From contig CAJUCZ010000013.1 in assembly GCA_910585375.1 (NCBI GenBank), forward strand, positions 1-51,307: a DNA stretch of 51,307 bases, given 5' to 3'. How positions within the stretch are numbered: position 1 is the stretch's first letter; the number at the start of each line of letters is the position of its first letter. A program made the translations under genes and the position numbers. The notes beneath the pieces are model-generated. The model was not told the DNA's origin, did not search any database, and worked only from the letters and a program-made list of their open reading frames with translations. Shown piece by piece: positions 17,592 through 26,044 of the stretch. Origin of the DNA: an uncultured Alphaproteobacteria bacterium (GTDB lineage: Bacteria; Pseudomonadota; Alphaproteobacteria; RF32; CAG-239).

Positions 17592-18281
17592 TTACTTGCA
17601 TTTTCCGTTTTCCCATTTACCGTTACACTGCCGGCATTCGTCTTCTTTCAGCTTTTGTTTGTCTTGCGGACATTTATAGCTGATGTAACCGAGACCTCCG
17701 AGATAGCGCTTTCCTTGGCAGAATTGTTCATTCAAATGCTGTCCGAAGCTCATGTTAATCGGTGTCTCTTCATCGCAAGACCAGCACATAAAACACCAAT
17801 CCATCAACGGCCGGTTTTCCGGACATTTGATAACGCTGAAACTTGATGTTACTCCGTTATAACGGATTGTCCGGTTAGGGCAGCGGTTCCGGCATTTTTC
17901 ATCTTGCTCACAGTTATAAGAAATCCATACAGGCATTCTCGTGTCACAAGAATAACATTCCCCCCTGCCATTTTCAAAATAATTTTCTTTCAGACAATTT
18001 TCTTTCGGAACTTCTGTGTCTTTATATTTGGAATAAGCATCCTTTATCCTTAAGTCACAATGGACGCGTTCATAGTTAAGAGAAACCACGCGGTTAGGGC
18101 AGTACTTCAGACAATTTTCCGGTGTTCCGACTTCTAAAGTCTCTGTCGTATAACAATCAAAGCACTTGCCATTAACCAAAAAAACACAATCATCTGCTGC
18201 CCGTGCTTCGACCAAATTTACGATTAATACCCAAGCCAGAACTCCCGCCGGTCTGAATATCTTTGTGATTGCATTTTTCAT
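17592..18281 (-). CDS. Secreted cysteine-rich protein, paralog 2
   Basis: The 229-residue protein repeats the layout of paralog 1: a signal peptide (ending ARAAD near residue 29), CFDCYTTETLEVGTPENCLK, a central variable loop (residues 70-115), a CRNRCPNRTIRYNG block and the near-invariant C-terminal 70 residues. It is closest to paralog 3, with which it shares almost identical DNA over the last 200 bases (compare 17620-17860 with 18890-19130). That DNA identity points to recent duplication or gene conversion. Confidence 0.8.
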   Translation of the reverse strand: MKNAITKIFRPAGVLAWVLIVNLVEARAADDCVFLVNGKCFDCYTTETLEVGTPENCLKYCPNRVVSLNYERVHCDLRIKDAYSKYKDTEVPKENCLKENYFENGRGECYSCDTRMPVWISYNCEQDEKCRNRCPNRTIRYNGVTSSFSVIKCPENRPLMDWCFMCWSCDEETPINMSFGQHLNEQFCQGKRYLGGLGYISYKCPQDKQKLKEDECRQCNGKWENGKCK

Positions 18282-18399
18282 GTTGCGTCCTTGAATTAAA
18301 AATTGATTCTTTCAAAATATTCTATAATTATAAATAAATCATTTATTGGAAATTGACAATATAAATATTATTGAGAATAATAAAAACAGGAGATGAAAG

Positions 18400-18855
18400 A
18401 TGAAAAGAAGTTTGTTGGCAATAGTATTTTTTCTATTGGTTACGGGGAATGTGGATGCAGCGGAAAAAGATATGCGATTAGTTGACGAATTAGGAAAAGA
18501 CTATAATGAATGTGGAAAATTTTTTGCTCAGGAAAAACAAAAATGTCCGGAAAGCTGGAGTATGAAATGTTATGATTATTTAATTTCATTAAACCATAAA
18601 ACACAAGATTGTTACGTTGAGACAGCTAAAAATATTTTTGCAAAATTTTATGGACAATCCGAAGAAAAAACAACAAAAAAAATGACGGAATACATTAAAT
18701 TTATGTATGAACATTATTTGTTTATTTATGGCGATACAGACTTTTGCAAAAAAAATAATTGCGGCATATCACCATGTTTGTATAGTGAATATGCCACAAC
18801 TCAGGCTGTAGAAGACTATGTTTTTAAAGCGCTGAAATCTATAGAAAACCGTTAA
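18400..18855 (+). CDS. Small secreted hypothetical protein (151 aa)
   Basis: The protein has a signal peptide (about 1-20, cleavage near VDA-AE) and a helical mature part with eight cysteines, including CYDYLIS and KKNNCGISPCLYSEYA. It is unrelated by eye to the cysteine-rich paralogs on either side, which are on the opposite strand. Its DNA is clearly more AT-rich than its neighbours, which suggests separate acquisition. An AGGAGATGAAAG site supports the start. The function is unknown. Confidence 0.7.
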   Translation: MKRSLLAIVFFLLVTGNVDAAEKDMRLVDELGKDYNECGKFFAQEKQKCPESWSMKCYDYLISLNHKTQDCYVETAKNIFAKFYGQSEEKTTKKMTEYIKFMYEHYLFIYGDTDFCKKNNCGISPCLYSEYATTQAVEDYVFKALKSIENR

Positions 18856-18862
18856 TAGTATC

Positions 18863-19549
18863 TCAACGGCATTTTCCGTTTTTCCATTTACCGTTACACT
18901 GTCGGCATTCGTCTTCTTTCAGCTTTTGTTTGTCTTGCGGACATTTATAGCTGATGTAACCGAGACCTCCGAGATAGCGCTTTCCTTGGCAGAATTGTTC
19001 ATTCAAATGCTGTCCGAAGCTCATGTTAATCGGTGTCTCTTCATCGCAAGACCAACACATAAGGCGCCAATCCATCAACGGCCGGTTTTCCGGACATTTG
19101 ATAACGCTGTATCTTGATGTTACTCCGTTATAACGAATTGTCCGGTTTGGGCAGCGGTTACGACATTCTTTATCTTGCTCGCATTCATAAGAAATCCGGA
19201 CGACAGCTGTCGTATTACAAGGATAATATTCCCCACGGTCATCTTCAAAATAATTCTCTTTCAGATAATTATCTTTCGGAACTTCTGCATTTTGATATTT
19301 ATTCTTGGAATGATTATTTTTTATCCTTAAATTACAGCTGATGTATTCTTGGTCTAGAGAAACCACGCGGTTAGGGCAGTGCTTCAGACAATTCTCCGGT
19401 GTCCCGACTCCTAAAGTCTCTGTCGTATAACAGTCAAAGCACAAGCCCCTGACCCAAAAAACGCAATCATCTGCAGCCCGAGCTTCAAAAGCGCCAAAAC
19501 AAAAAAGAATGCCGCCAAGACAGGTAATCGTCCGTATCATATAATCCAT
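18863..19549 (-). CDS. Secreted cysteine-rich protein, paralog 3
   Basis: The 228-residue protein has a signal peptide (ending EARAAD near residue 27), then the same cysteine groups as the other two paralogs, with the variable stretch at residues 70-115. It starts one base after the stop codon of the GH24 lysozyme gene with an AAGGGG site, so it is translated from the same transcript as the lysozyme. That pairing makes a role linked to the lysozyme (partner, inhibitor or immunity) worth considering, but this is an inference from context only. Confidence 0.8.
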   Translation of the reverse strand: MDYMIRTITCLGGILFCFGAFEARAADDCVFWVRGLCFDCYTTETLGVGTPENCLKHCPNRVVSLDQEYISCNLRIKNNHSKNKYQNAEVPKDNYLKENYFEDDRGEYYPCNTTAVVRISYECEQDKECRNRCPNRTIRYNGVTSRYSVIKCPENRPLMDWRLMCWSCDEETPINMSFGQHLNEQFCQGKRYLGGLGYISYKCPQDKQKLKEDECRQCNGKWKNGKCR

Positions 19550-19550
19550 T

Positions 19551-20360
19551 TTATTTTTTCCCCTTAGTAAAAGCGTCTGTATTAATTTTGGGATAAAAGT
19601 TTTTCATTGTATCAATATTACGTTCTATGCCGGAACCATTGCGCCAAGATTCTTTAGCCGCTTGTTCCCAATTATTATTATGAATGGCAGCTCTCATATT
19701 TTTATATTTTGAAAACTTGCTTTGCCCCAAAGCATAGCTCATATCCATCAACGCTTTTTGTTGCCCTTCTGTATACTCCCTGAAATTCGGATATTGTTTT
19801 ATTACAACATTGTAGGCATCTTTGTATTTTTCTCTCATTATATGATCATTTTCTTCCGGTGCAATACGAATATTAGATTTATCTTCATAATAAGAAGCTG
19901 AAAAGTTGGGGTGATGGCTTCTTTTCAATCTTGCATCTTCATAAGCATATTCCTGCGGGGTGAGCAGTTTTCCCGTTTGAGCATGATAAGTTTTAACGCC
20001 CCTTGTCTGATCGAGATTAATGCCGCAGCCGATAGTCGTATTGGGTCTTTCCGCCGAGTCAAGATAAGCATAGGGGCGCATTCCGCCTTCATTTTTACAA
20101 ATATCCTCTTTGTCTCTGTTAAAATAATATAAATATTCTTCTTGTTCATTAGTAGGAATTGAACCTTTGTAATCTGAATTCTGGTAGGTATTATTCAGCC
20201 TGTTTTGCTGTTCTTGCAGTTTCTTTTTGCGTTCGGCGATTTTTGCGCTTCTTTGTGCCGGCGACAGTCCGATTTCCAACGATACGCCGCCATATGCTTC
20301 TTCTTCCGGTACGCCGCCGTAAGCAGCATAGCTGGGAACGGCTTGTGATCTGTATGTCAT
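19551..20360 (-). CDS. GH24 (phage-type) lysozyme
   Basis: The 269-residue protein carries a GH24 lysozyme domain (about 72-265). Glu91, Asp101 and Thr108/109 in NEGGMRPYAYLD...TTIGCGIN match the Glu-Asp-Thr layout of T4 lysozyme, so it should cut peptidoglycan glycan strands. The first 70 residues are a Tyr/Gly/Glu-rich extension plus a short coiled coil (AERKKKLQEQQNRL), with no signal peptide. The ATG at 20360 has a GGAAAG site; an upstream start would run through the terminator hairpin of the autotransporter. It may be a domesticated phage endolysin or an exported effector. Confidence 0.85.
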   Translation of the reverse strand: MTYRSQAVPSYAAYGGVPEEEAYGGVSLEIGLSPAQRSAKIAERKKKLQEQQNRLNNTYQNSDYKGSIPTNEQEEYLYYFNRDKEDICKNEGGMRPYAYLDSAERPNTTIGCGINLDQTRGVKTYHAQTGKLLTPQEYAYEDARLKRSHHPNFSASYYEDKSNIRIAPEENDHIMREKYKDAYNVVIKQYPNFREYTEGQQKALMDMSYALGQSKFSKYKNMRAAIHNNNWEQAAKESWRNGSGIERNIDTMKNFYPKINTDAFTKGKK

Positions 20361-20582
20361 TTTTCTTTCCTTTCTAAAAATTAATAAAACTTTGTAGACA
20401 AAGAAAATATACGGAGAGAAAAAGAGAACATCAATCAGCCATAGATGGCAAAAAAGAGCTTTTACATTCAAAAGCTTTTTTGGGGCTTCATGGCCGCGTT
20501 TTTGAAAAACTCGCAAAAAAGACAGCCTGAAAATGCTTTTCAGGCTGTCCGTAAGGAGGTCCAAATATGAGTTTTCTAAATG
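20361..20582. other. Spacer between autotransporter and GH24 gene
   Basis: The spacer holds two hairpins. One is the autotransporter terminator (20515-20549). The other is AGCTTTT/AAAAGCT near 20458-20476, flanked by A and T runs. No gene is supported. Confidence 0.5.
20515..20549 (-). terminator. Intrinsic terminator of the autotransporter gene
   Basis: A perfect 13-bp stem, GACAGCCTGAAAA with TTTTCAGGCTGTC (20521-20549), has a 3-nt loop and is followed on the minus strand by six T. Confidence 0.95.
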
Positions 20583-23500
20583 CTAAAATTTATATTTAGC
20601 ACTCAGAATTCCGGTATGATCATTGAAATCATCACGGAATTTGCCTTCGTAACCGGCAGAAACGTCCCATTTGTCGTTCAGTTCTGCGGTCAGTCCGGCG
20701 CCGGCTTCAATGCCAAAACGGTCAAGCTGCTCGCCGTTAATCCGGTAAGAAGCGCTGCCGATATTGACAATCGCGTCGTTTTCGCCGTCCATCAGGTCAT
20801 AAGTCATGGCCAGACGGGCTTCCGGACGCAGCTTCATGCCGTTTTCAAGCGTAAAGTCTTTGCTTGCTTTAACACCGGCAATACCGGTCAGGATGTCCTG
20901 ATTTTCGCTGCTGATTCTCTGACCAGCAGAGTCTCTGTAGGAATCCTGCTTGATATGGGCATAACGCAAACCGGCTTCCGGCGTCAGGGTATAACCGCTG
21001 ACATTAAAGTCATAACCGGTCATGGCCTGCAGGCCGTAGGTCTCAACATCATAGCTGCCTTTGATTTTGCCGACGGCAGTATGCTTGCTTTCGTCATAAT
21101 CGGACATGCCGTAAGAAGCAATCGCGTTAACATACCAGTCAGACGGTTTGTACTCTCCGTAAAGCATAAAGGTATGAGAGTCAACATCCGTATCACGGTG
21201 ATGTCCGTCAACGCTGGTATCGCCGTAAGCATAAGCAACACCGGCCTTGACATTTTCGGCTACTTCTTTGTGGAAACCCATGGCAACGCCGGTTGTTTCA
21301 ACATCAAAGCCTTTGGCTTTTGACGTGTCGTCAAGTTCGCTCTTGTTAAACAGAGTGCGAACCCAGGCGGCCGCCTTGTCAAACATACTGTCGCCGGAAG
21401 ATTTTCCCTGTGCGGCAGAAGCCACATGGCCGCCGCTCAGCTGAGAAGATACCGCGCCGTAAGCCTGATTCATAATACCGGTCTCAACGGTCTGAACAAC
21501 CGGAGCGGCAGACGGAGCAACGTCTTCGGCCAATTGTGCGGCCGAAGCGGCATCGCCTTTTTGCATGCTGGTATTAATAAAGTCATGAACGGCTTTGCCT
21601 TGTCCGCTCAGACCGTCAACCAGAGCAAATGCGCCGATTGTACCGGCAGCGTTGGCAGAAGCGCCTGCATTGACGGCATTGGCCGCAACGCCGGCAGCGT
21701 CTTCTTTAACGGCTGTAATTTCACCGGTTTTACCGTCAACTGACAAGTCATAAATAAAGTTGTCGGCCAGCGTCAGCTTCTTGTCTTTTTCCTGGGCTTC
21801 GTCAGTCAGAGCTTCGGAAATTTTACCAAGGTCAAGTTTGGCTTCTTTGCTCAGGTCGGCATCATCGCTGATAACAACCTGCAGGTTAGAGTTGCCGGCA
21901 ACCTTCAAAGAAGAATCTTCACCGTTGATATTGCCGTTTACAATACTGTTTTCGCCGGCGGCAATTGTCAAAGACAAAGTTGACCCTTCGTTCATGGTAA
22001 CGTTGCTGTTATAAGAATTGGTACCGACGTCAAGCGTACCGCCGTTGTTAACGTTTGTGTTTGCAACGGCATATCCGGTTCCTTTTTCAGCACCGTCAGC
22101 CAGTTTCAATATACCGTCAACATTCATGTTGCTTGCTGTCAGCAAAGCAGGCTCTTCTTCAGCCTGATCAAGCGTAAAGGTATTGCCGGAAGCAATATTC
22201 ATGTCTGTTACGTTTGCCTTTCCGCCCAGCAATTCAGAAGCGGAAGTATCGGTTTTGATGTTCAGTTCATCCAAACTGTCGATTTGTTGGATATAAGCAT
22301 CAGCAGAGGTAACATTGATAATGCCGCCTTTGGCCGCTTCTTCTTGCTCCTCATCACCATTAAACGTGACTGCGACTTCGGCATTTTTAACAATACCTTC
22401 AATCCGCCCGGCCAAATCGATTGTCGTATCGTTTAATGCAAAGTCAGAACCGTTGGTTGACTTCATCATACCGTCTTTGGCAACGTTAACATAGCTGTTG
22501 GTAAGAGTCATAGAATGCTTGTCGTCCTCTTGGGTACCGTCTCCGGTTGCGCCTTGGACTAACATGCCGCCTGCGCCGATGGTGATATCTGCGTTAGAGA
22601 TATTGCTTTCGCCATAACCCAGAATATAAGCGTTATTGCGCCAATTTTCTTTTTGGGAGCCTTCACGGCCGGCTTCGGGATTATTACCGCTGATGTTGAT
22701 GGCAGTTTTGTTTTCTTCGTCGCCGATTGTCAGATTGACTGCGTCAATGGTCGAACCGTTGGTCAAAGTAATATTTTGGGCATTAGTAATATTAACAGTG
22801 CCTTCGTCATCGGTTGTTGCAGCAACAATACGGGCGTTGTTGTCAAGTTTGATATTGCCTTGAATATCAATTGTGCTCTCGCCTTCAGCCAAGGTCTTGT
22901 TTCCAAGATAACCGCCGTCAGATTCGTATCCGCCTTTAATTTCATATTTACCGGCGCTCATATTGCCGTTGTTTGCCAGCTTGATGTTTTTTTCGGTGGA
23001 AACTGTGCCGTTATTGGTAATATTTCCGCCCTCGGCAATAATAACCGTACCGGCTTTTTCGGTATCCGGACCGGTTAATGTGCCGTATTCAGGTTTTTCC
23101 GGATCATCTTGACGGAGCATGTCGCCGGCAAAATCCAGCACGGCGTCCGCGGCAACATTAATTGCACCGCTGATGTTGGTAAGAACGGAAGCGATATAGT
23201 TGGTATTTCCATTAGCATTAACCTCGCCGCTGATGTCAACGGAACTGTGGTTGGAGCCGTCCTTGTTTGATGCGGCACGAATAATACCATCTTGCATGTT
23301 GACGGAACCTTCAATATTAACGCTGCGGTTATTATGATCAGTATCATAAGCGCTGACAATATGTCCGCCATTATTCAATGATACTGCTGAAGTTTTATCA
23401 ATATTTGTCGCAGTATCACCGCTGATAAAGTTCCCTTTGCCGGAAACGGTAATATGACTGCCATTGGTAATGTTTAGTTCTTTAGCTTGAATATAAGCAG

Positions 23501-23714
23501 AACCAGATGCAGAATTTTGTACCTCAGCTGTCAAACCTTCAGTCGTAACGGTATCAACCCAGTTCTGATGAGCATCCTCGGATTCGGCATACTGTTGCAG
23601 AGTTTGCTCTGACTGAGCGCCGTTAATTAATAATTTGCCGTCTTCGGCCAAAGCATTAGACGCGGCAAATGCGGCTGCCACCAATGCTGTTGAAAATAAA
23701 AGTTTGTTTCTCAT
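20583..23714 (-). CDS. Autotransporter (type Va) with beta-solenoid passenger
   Basis: The 1043-residue protein has a signal peptide (about 1-22, cleaved after NALA), a passenger rich in Asn/Gly/Thr with repeated short turns (NITNGSHITV type) to about residue 660, an Ala-rich linker, and a C-terminal autotransporter barrel of about 260 residues starting near DKAAAWVRTLF and ending with the expected terminal Phe (SAKYKF). The passenger should be displayed on the outer membrane, probably as an adhesin. The ATG at 23714 has an AGGAAAG site; a longer frame to 23795 would run through the leader terminator. It is preceded by an unusual structured leader. Confidence 0.93.
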   Translation of the reverse strand: MRNKLLFSTALVAAAFAASNALAEDGKLLINGAQSEQTLQQYAESEDAHQNWVDTVTTEGLTAEVQNSASGSAYIQAKELNITNGSHITVSGKGNFISGDTATNIDKTSAVSLNNGGHIVSAYDTDHNNRSVNIEGSVNMQDGIIRAASNKDGSNHSSVDISGEVNANGNTNYIASVLTNISGAINVAADAVLDFAGDMLRQDDPEKPEYGTLTGPDTEKAGTVIIAEGGNITNNGTVSTEKNIKLANNGNMSAGKYEIKGGYESDGGYLGNKTLAEGESTIDIQGNIKLDNNARIVAATTDDEGTVNITNAQNITLTNGSTIDAVNLTIGDEENKTAINISGNNPEAGREGSQKENWRNNAYILGYGESNISNADITIGAGGMLVQGATGDGTQEDDKHSMTLTNSYVNVAKDGMMKSTNGSDFALNDTTIDLAGRIEGIVKNAEVAVTFNGDEEQEEAAKGGIINVTSADAYIQQIDSLDELNIKTDTSASELLGGKANVTDMNIASGNTFTLDQAEEEPALLTASNMNVDGILKLADGAEKGTGYAVANTNVNNGGTLDVGTNSYNSNVTMNEGSTLSLTIAAGENSIVNGNINGEDSSLKVAGNSNLQVVISDDADLSKEAKLDLGKISEALTDEAQEKDKKLTLADNFIYDLSVDGKTGEITAVKEDAAGVAANAVNAGASANAAGTIGAFALVDGLSGQGKAVHDFINTSMQKGDAASAAQLAEDVAPSAAPVVQTVETGIMNQAYGAVSSQLSGGHVASAAQGKSSGDSMFDKAAAWVRTLFNKSELDDTSKAKGFDVETTGVAMGFHKEVAENVKAGVAYAYGDTSVDGHHRDTDVDSHTFMLYGEYKPSDWYVNAIASYGMSDYDESKHTAVGKIKGSYDVETYGLQAMTGYDFNVSGYTLTPEAGLRYAHIKQDSYRDSAGQRISSENQDILTGIAGVKASKDFTLENGMKLRPEARLAMTYDLMDGENDAIVNIGSASYRINGEQLDRFGIEAGAGLTAELNDKWDVSAGYEGKFRDDFNDHTGILSAKYKF

Positions 23715-23748
23715 ATGATCTAACTTTCCTTTTTTGTAATGTATAAAC

Positions 23749-23775
23749 AAAAAACCACCCTTTTTATAAAGGTGG
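23749..23775 (-). terminator. Attenuator-like terminator 35 nt before the autotransporter start
   Basis: On the minus strand CCACC-TTT pairs with AAA-G-GGTGG (one bulged G) around a 4-nt loop and is followed by six T. It sits between the leader structure and the SD site of the autotransporter, so it can stop transcription before the gene. Confidence 0.75.
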
Positions 23776-23886
23776 CCGGAGAGTTCGTAAATCATACAAC
23801 ATTAAATGATTCTCTTAGCCTTTAAAGTCGTTAAACTTCTGAACATACGCCAAAAGCTCCCCGACCATATCACTATGAATCGGGGA
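23749..23886 (-). promoter_or_regulatory. Candidate riboswitch-like leader of the autotransporter (copy A)
   Basis: In RNA order the leader has: TCCCCGA (23886-23880) that can pair with TCGGGGA (23864-23858); CGGGGAG (23863-23857) that can instead pair with CTCTCCG (23783-23777); a 6-bp hairpin AATCAT/ATGATT with a 10-nt loop (23811-23790); the string TACGAAC; and the terminator (23775-23749). The first two pairings exclude each other, as in many transcription-attenuating riboswitches. The same order of elements, with compensating base changes, occurs at 46184-46302. The ligand or signal is unknown. Confidence 0.55.
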
Positions 23887-23927
23887 TATATTCATTGTTA
23901 TCTGCATTTAACAGCTAACAATTTGAC

Positions 23928-24021
23928 GATGTTATATCCTAACACCGAATGTTGTAAGAGCTTACGACAGCTCCGTACCACTTGGGTACTGAATACAAAT
24001 CTCTTTGTATCTGGCAACATC
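23928..24021 (-). ncRNA. Compact four-hairpin element
   Basis: An outer 6-bp stem GATGTT/AACATC (23928-23933 with 24016-24021) encloses four consecutive hairpins: AACA/TGTT (23941-23953), GAGCT/AGCTC (23958-23973), GTACC/GGTAC (23975-23989) and ATACAAA/TTTGTAT (23993-24010). It lacks the T-arm sequence of a tRNA. Strand is assigned to match the autotransporter leader, but the element could equally belong to the plus strand or be a small mobile repeat. Confidence 0.45.
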
Positions 24022-24129
24022 TTATACAGATATTTGACAAGATGCAATTAAAAAATATCAGAAAAATCAAAACTTCTGCTTAATGACAATAAAACTTTGA
24101 TTTCCCGATTGTGAATAATCTCGGCCATA

Positions 24130-24158
24130 TAAAAAAACCGGCAGAATTTCTGCCGGTT
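24130..24158 (-). terminator. Intrinsic terminator of the aldo/keto reductase-flavodoxin operon
   Basis: AACCGGCAGAA (24136-24146) pairs with TTCTGCCGGTT (24148-24158), and seven T follow on the minus strand. Confidence 0.93.
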
Positions 24159-24181
24159 CATAAATAAGCGGATTTCAAAAA

Positions 24182-24763
24182 TTATCGGGCATAACCGAGG
24201 TCCTTAAGCCAGCCGGAAATCCCGAAAGTCCGGCTGCCGTATCCGACCCAGCCGTCAGCGTTGACCTTGCAGCCTTTGCATTGTGCCGTCATGTCTTTGA
24301 CGGTGTTTTGAACCCCGCCGCCGCCGTGTGTAATGAACGGAACAACCGTTTTTCCGGACAAGTCATAGGTCTCAAGAAAAGAGCTGACTTGCGGCGTAAT
24401 CGTTCCCCACCAGTTCGGTGATCCGAGGAATATTACATCATATTGAGAAATGTCGGCAACCTTGGTCAGCAGTTTCGGACGGTAGTTGTCGGCAATTTCT
24501 TTTTTGGCCTGAACGGTCATCGGACGGTATTCCTCGGGATAAGTCCCCTCCGCCTTAATTTCAAAAAGCTCGCCGCCGGTTTTTTCTTTAATTGCCTCGG
24601 CCACTTCTTTGGTGTTGCCGCTGTAAGAATAATAAGCAATCAGAATTTTCGGACTCTCCGTTGTCATGTTTTTCTTCTCCTGCGTTGCCTGAGCGCACGC
24701 GGTATAGGCAACGGCCGTCAGAACGGTTGCAATAACGGCGCCCAGTAAAATAAGTTTGTTCAT
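24182..24763 (-). CDS. Exported flavodoxin
   Basis: The 193-residue protein is a flavodoxin-fold FMN carrier: residues 38-190 with the FMN phosphate loop YYSYSGNTKEVA and the FLGSPNWWGTI strand-loop. Residues 1-25 form a hydrophobic signal (LILLGAVIATVLTAVAYTAC), perhaps a lipobox at Cys23, so the protein should reach the periplasm. Met33 is an in-frame second start with its own AGGAG site nine bases upstream, which would give a normal cytoplasmic flavodoxin. It follows the aldo/keto reductase gene by 11 nt, with the GAGGAG site inside the gap. Confidence 0.9.
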   Translation of the reverse strand: MNKLILLGAVIATVLTAVAYTACAQATQEKKNMTTESPKILIAYYSYSGNTKEVAEAIKEKTGGELFEIKAEGTYPEEYRPMTVQAKKEIADNYRPKLLTKVADISQYDVIFLGSPNWWGTITPQVSSFLETYDLSGKTVVPFITHGGGGVQNTVKDMTAQCKGCKVNADGWVGYGSRTFGISGWLKDLGYAR

Positions 24764-24774
24764 CTGTTTTCTCC

Positions 24775-26010
24775 TCAAGCTTCAAATGTTTTGGCCACTT
24801 CCTGCAGCCATTTGGTGATTTCGATATGCTGCGGGCAATGTCTCTCGCACAATTTGCATTTAATGCAGTCCGAGGCTTTGCCGTGTGTCTTAATCAGATT
24901 GTTGTAATAAACCTGTTGCGCGGTAAAAGGCTTGTCAATCTCCTGTTTTTCCGCATTATACAAGGCAAAATAACTCGGAATGGCAATTTTTTTCGGACAC
25001 CACTCCGTGCAGTAGTTGCAGGCGGTACAGGGAATGGCAATTGAGGCATGCAACGCTTTGACGGCCTCTTCGATAACCTTTTTCTCTTTGGCCTCAAGCG
25101 GTTTGAAGTTTTGCATATAAGTCGTATTGTCTTCCAGCTGTGCCATGTCCGACATGCCGCTCAAAACCATCATCACGCCGTCCAAACTGGCGGCATAGCG
25201 CACCGCCCACGAAGCCGCTGACATCTCAGGTTCCGCATCCTTAAATATTTTTTCAACCGCCGGCGGCAGCTTGGCCAGCGTTCCGCCTTTGACCGGCTCC
25301 ATCACAATTACCGGCTTTTTGTATTTCTGGGCGATTTCATAACATTTTCTGGCCTGAATGCTGGCATTGTCCCAGTCAATATAGTTAATCTGCAATTGAA
25401 CAAATTCAACTTCCGGATTCTCTTTCAAAACTTCTTCCAAGAGCTCCGGCGTGTCATGAAAAGAAAAACCGATATGCTTGATTTTTCCTTCTTTCTTTTT
25501 GTCGGCAATAAATTTGAAACTGCCATATTTGCGGGCATTGCCGATTGTGTTGGCATTGACGTTGTGCACCAGATAATAGTCAAAATACTCCAGTCCGGTT
25601 TTTTCGAGCTGCTTGTTAAAAATTTCTTCCTGATCGCTTTGTTTTTTCAAATATCCGACCGGCAGCTTGCTGGCAACGGTAAATTTGTTGCGCGGATGGC
25701 GTTTGACCAGAGATTCGCGCAAGGCAACCTCGCTCTCGTATCCCATATACATCCACGCCGTATCAAAATATGTAAAGCCGCGTTCCAGAAAAGTGTCGAC
25801 CATTTTGTTCAAAACGGCATAATCGATAGAGGTTTGGTTATTCGGGTCTTTGAGCGGCAGCCGCATAAAGCCGAACCCGAGCTTGTTGGACGGATTAACC
25901 GCGGCCCTGACTTCGTCCGAAACGGCAATCTCTTCCGCCAGCGTAAGCTTGGGCAGCGCAGAAAGAGCAAAAAGCGCCAGAGAACTCATCAAAAATTCAC
26001 GTCTGTTCAT
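24775..26010 (-). CDS. Tat-exported aldo/keto reductase with C-terminal 4Fe-4S domain
   Basis: The 411-residue protein begins with a twin-arginine signal (NRREFLMSS, then a hydrophobic stretch to about residue 25). An aldo/keto reductase barrel follows, with the tetrad Asp83, Tyr88, Lys115 and His149. The C-terminus (about 330-400) has two Cys clusters of ferredoxin type, CTACNYCTEWCP and CIKCKLCERHCP. This is the iron-sulfur aldo/keto reductase family. A Tat signal suits a protein that folds with cofactors before export. The ATG at 26010 has a GGAGG site. It heads an operon with the flavodoxin, behind a MerR-type promoter. Confidence 0.92.
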   Translation of the reverse strand: MNRREFLMSSLALFALSALPKLTLAEEIAVSDEVRAAVNPSNKLGFGFMRLPLKDPNNQTSIDYAVLNKMVDTFLERGFTYFDTAWMYMGYESEVALRESLVKRHPRNKFTVASKLPVGYLKKQSDQEEIFNKQLEKTGLEYFDYYLVHNVNANTIGNARKYGSFKFIADKKKEGKIKHIGFSFHDTPELLEEVLKENPEVEFVQLQINYIDWDNASIQARKCYEIAQKYKKPVIVMEPVKGGTLAKLPPAVEKIFKDAEPEMSAASWAVRYAASLDGVMMVLSGMSDMAQLEDNTTYMQNFKPLEAKEKKVIEEAVKALHASIAIPCTACNYCTEWCPKKIAIPSYFALYNAEKQEIDKPFTAQQVYYNNLIKTHGKASDCIKCKLCERHCPQHIEITKWLQEVAKTFEA

Positions 26011-26044
26011 CAAAATTTCCTCCGCAAAATTATCAGATATTCGT

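Larger units (their letters stand above)
23715..24135 (-). other. Long non-coding region upstream of the autotransporter
   Basis: No gene is supported. An 81-codon plus-strand frame at 23806 lacks an SD site and would cut across all the hairpins. The region contains the structured leader, its terminator and a separate multi-hairpin element, described individually. Confidence 0.6.

Noticed and set aside
20580..21323. 247-codon plus-strand frame
   Set aside because: Antisense shadow of the autotransporter barrel.
23928..24021. tRNA or tRNA-like gene
   Set aside because: The cloverleaf-like layout lacks the T-arm sequence, D-arm and acceptor end; stems do not fit tRNA lengths.
23806..24051. 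81-codon plus-strand frame
   Set aside because: No SD site and it runs through the multi-hairpin element.
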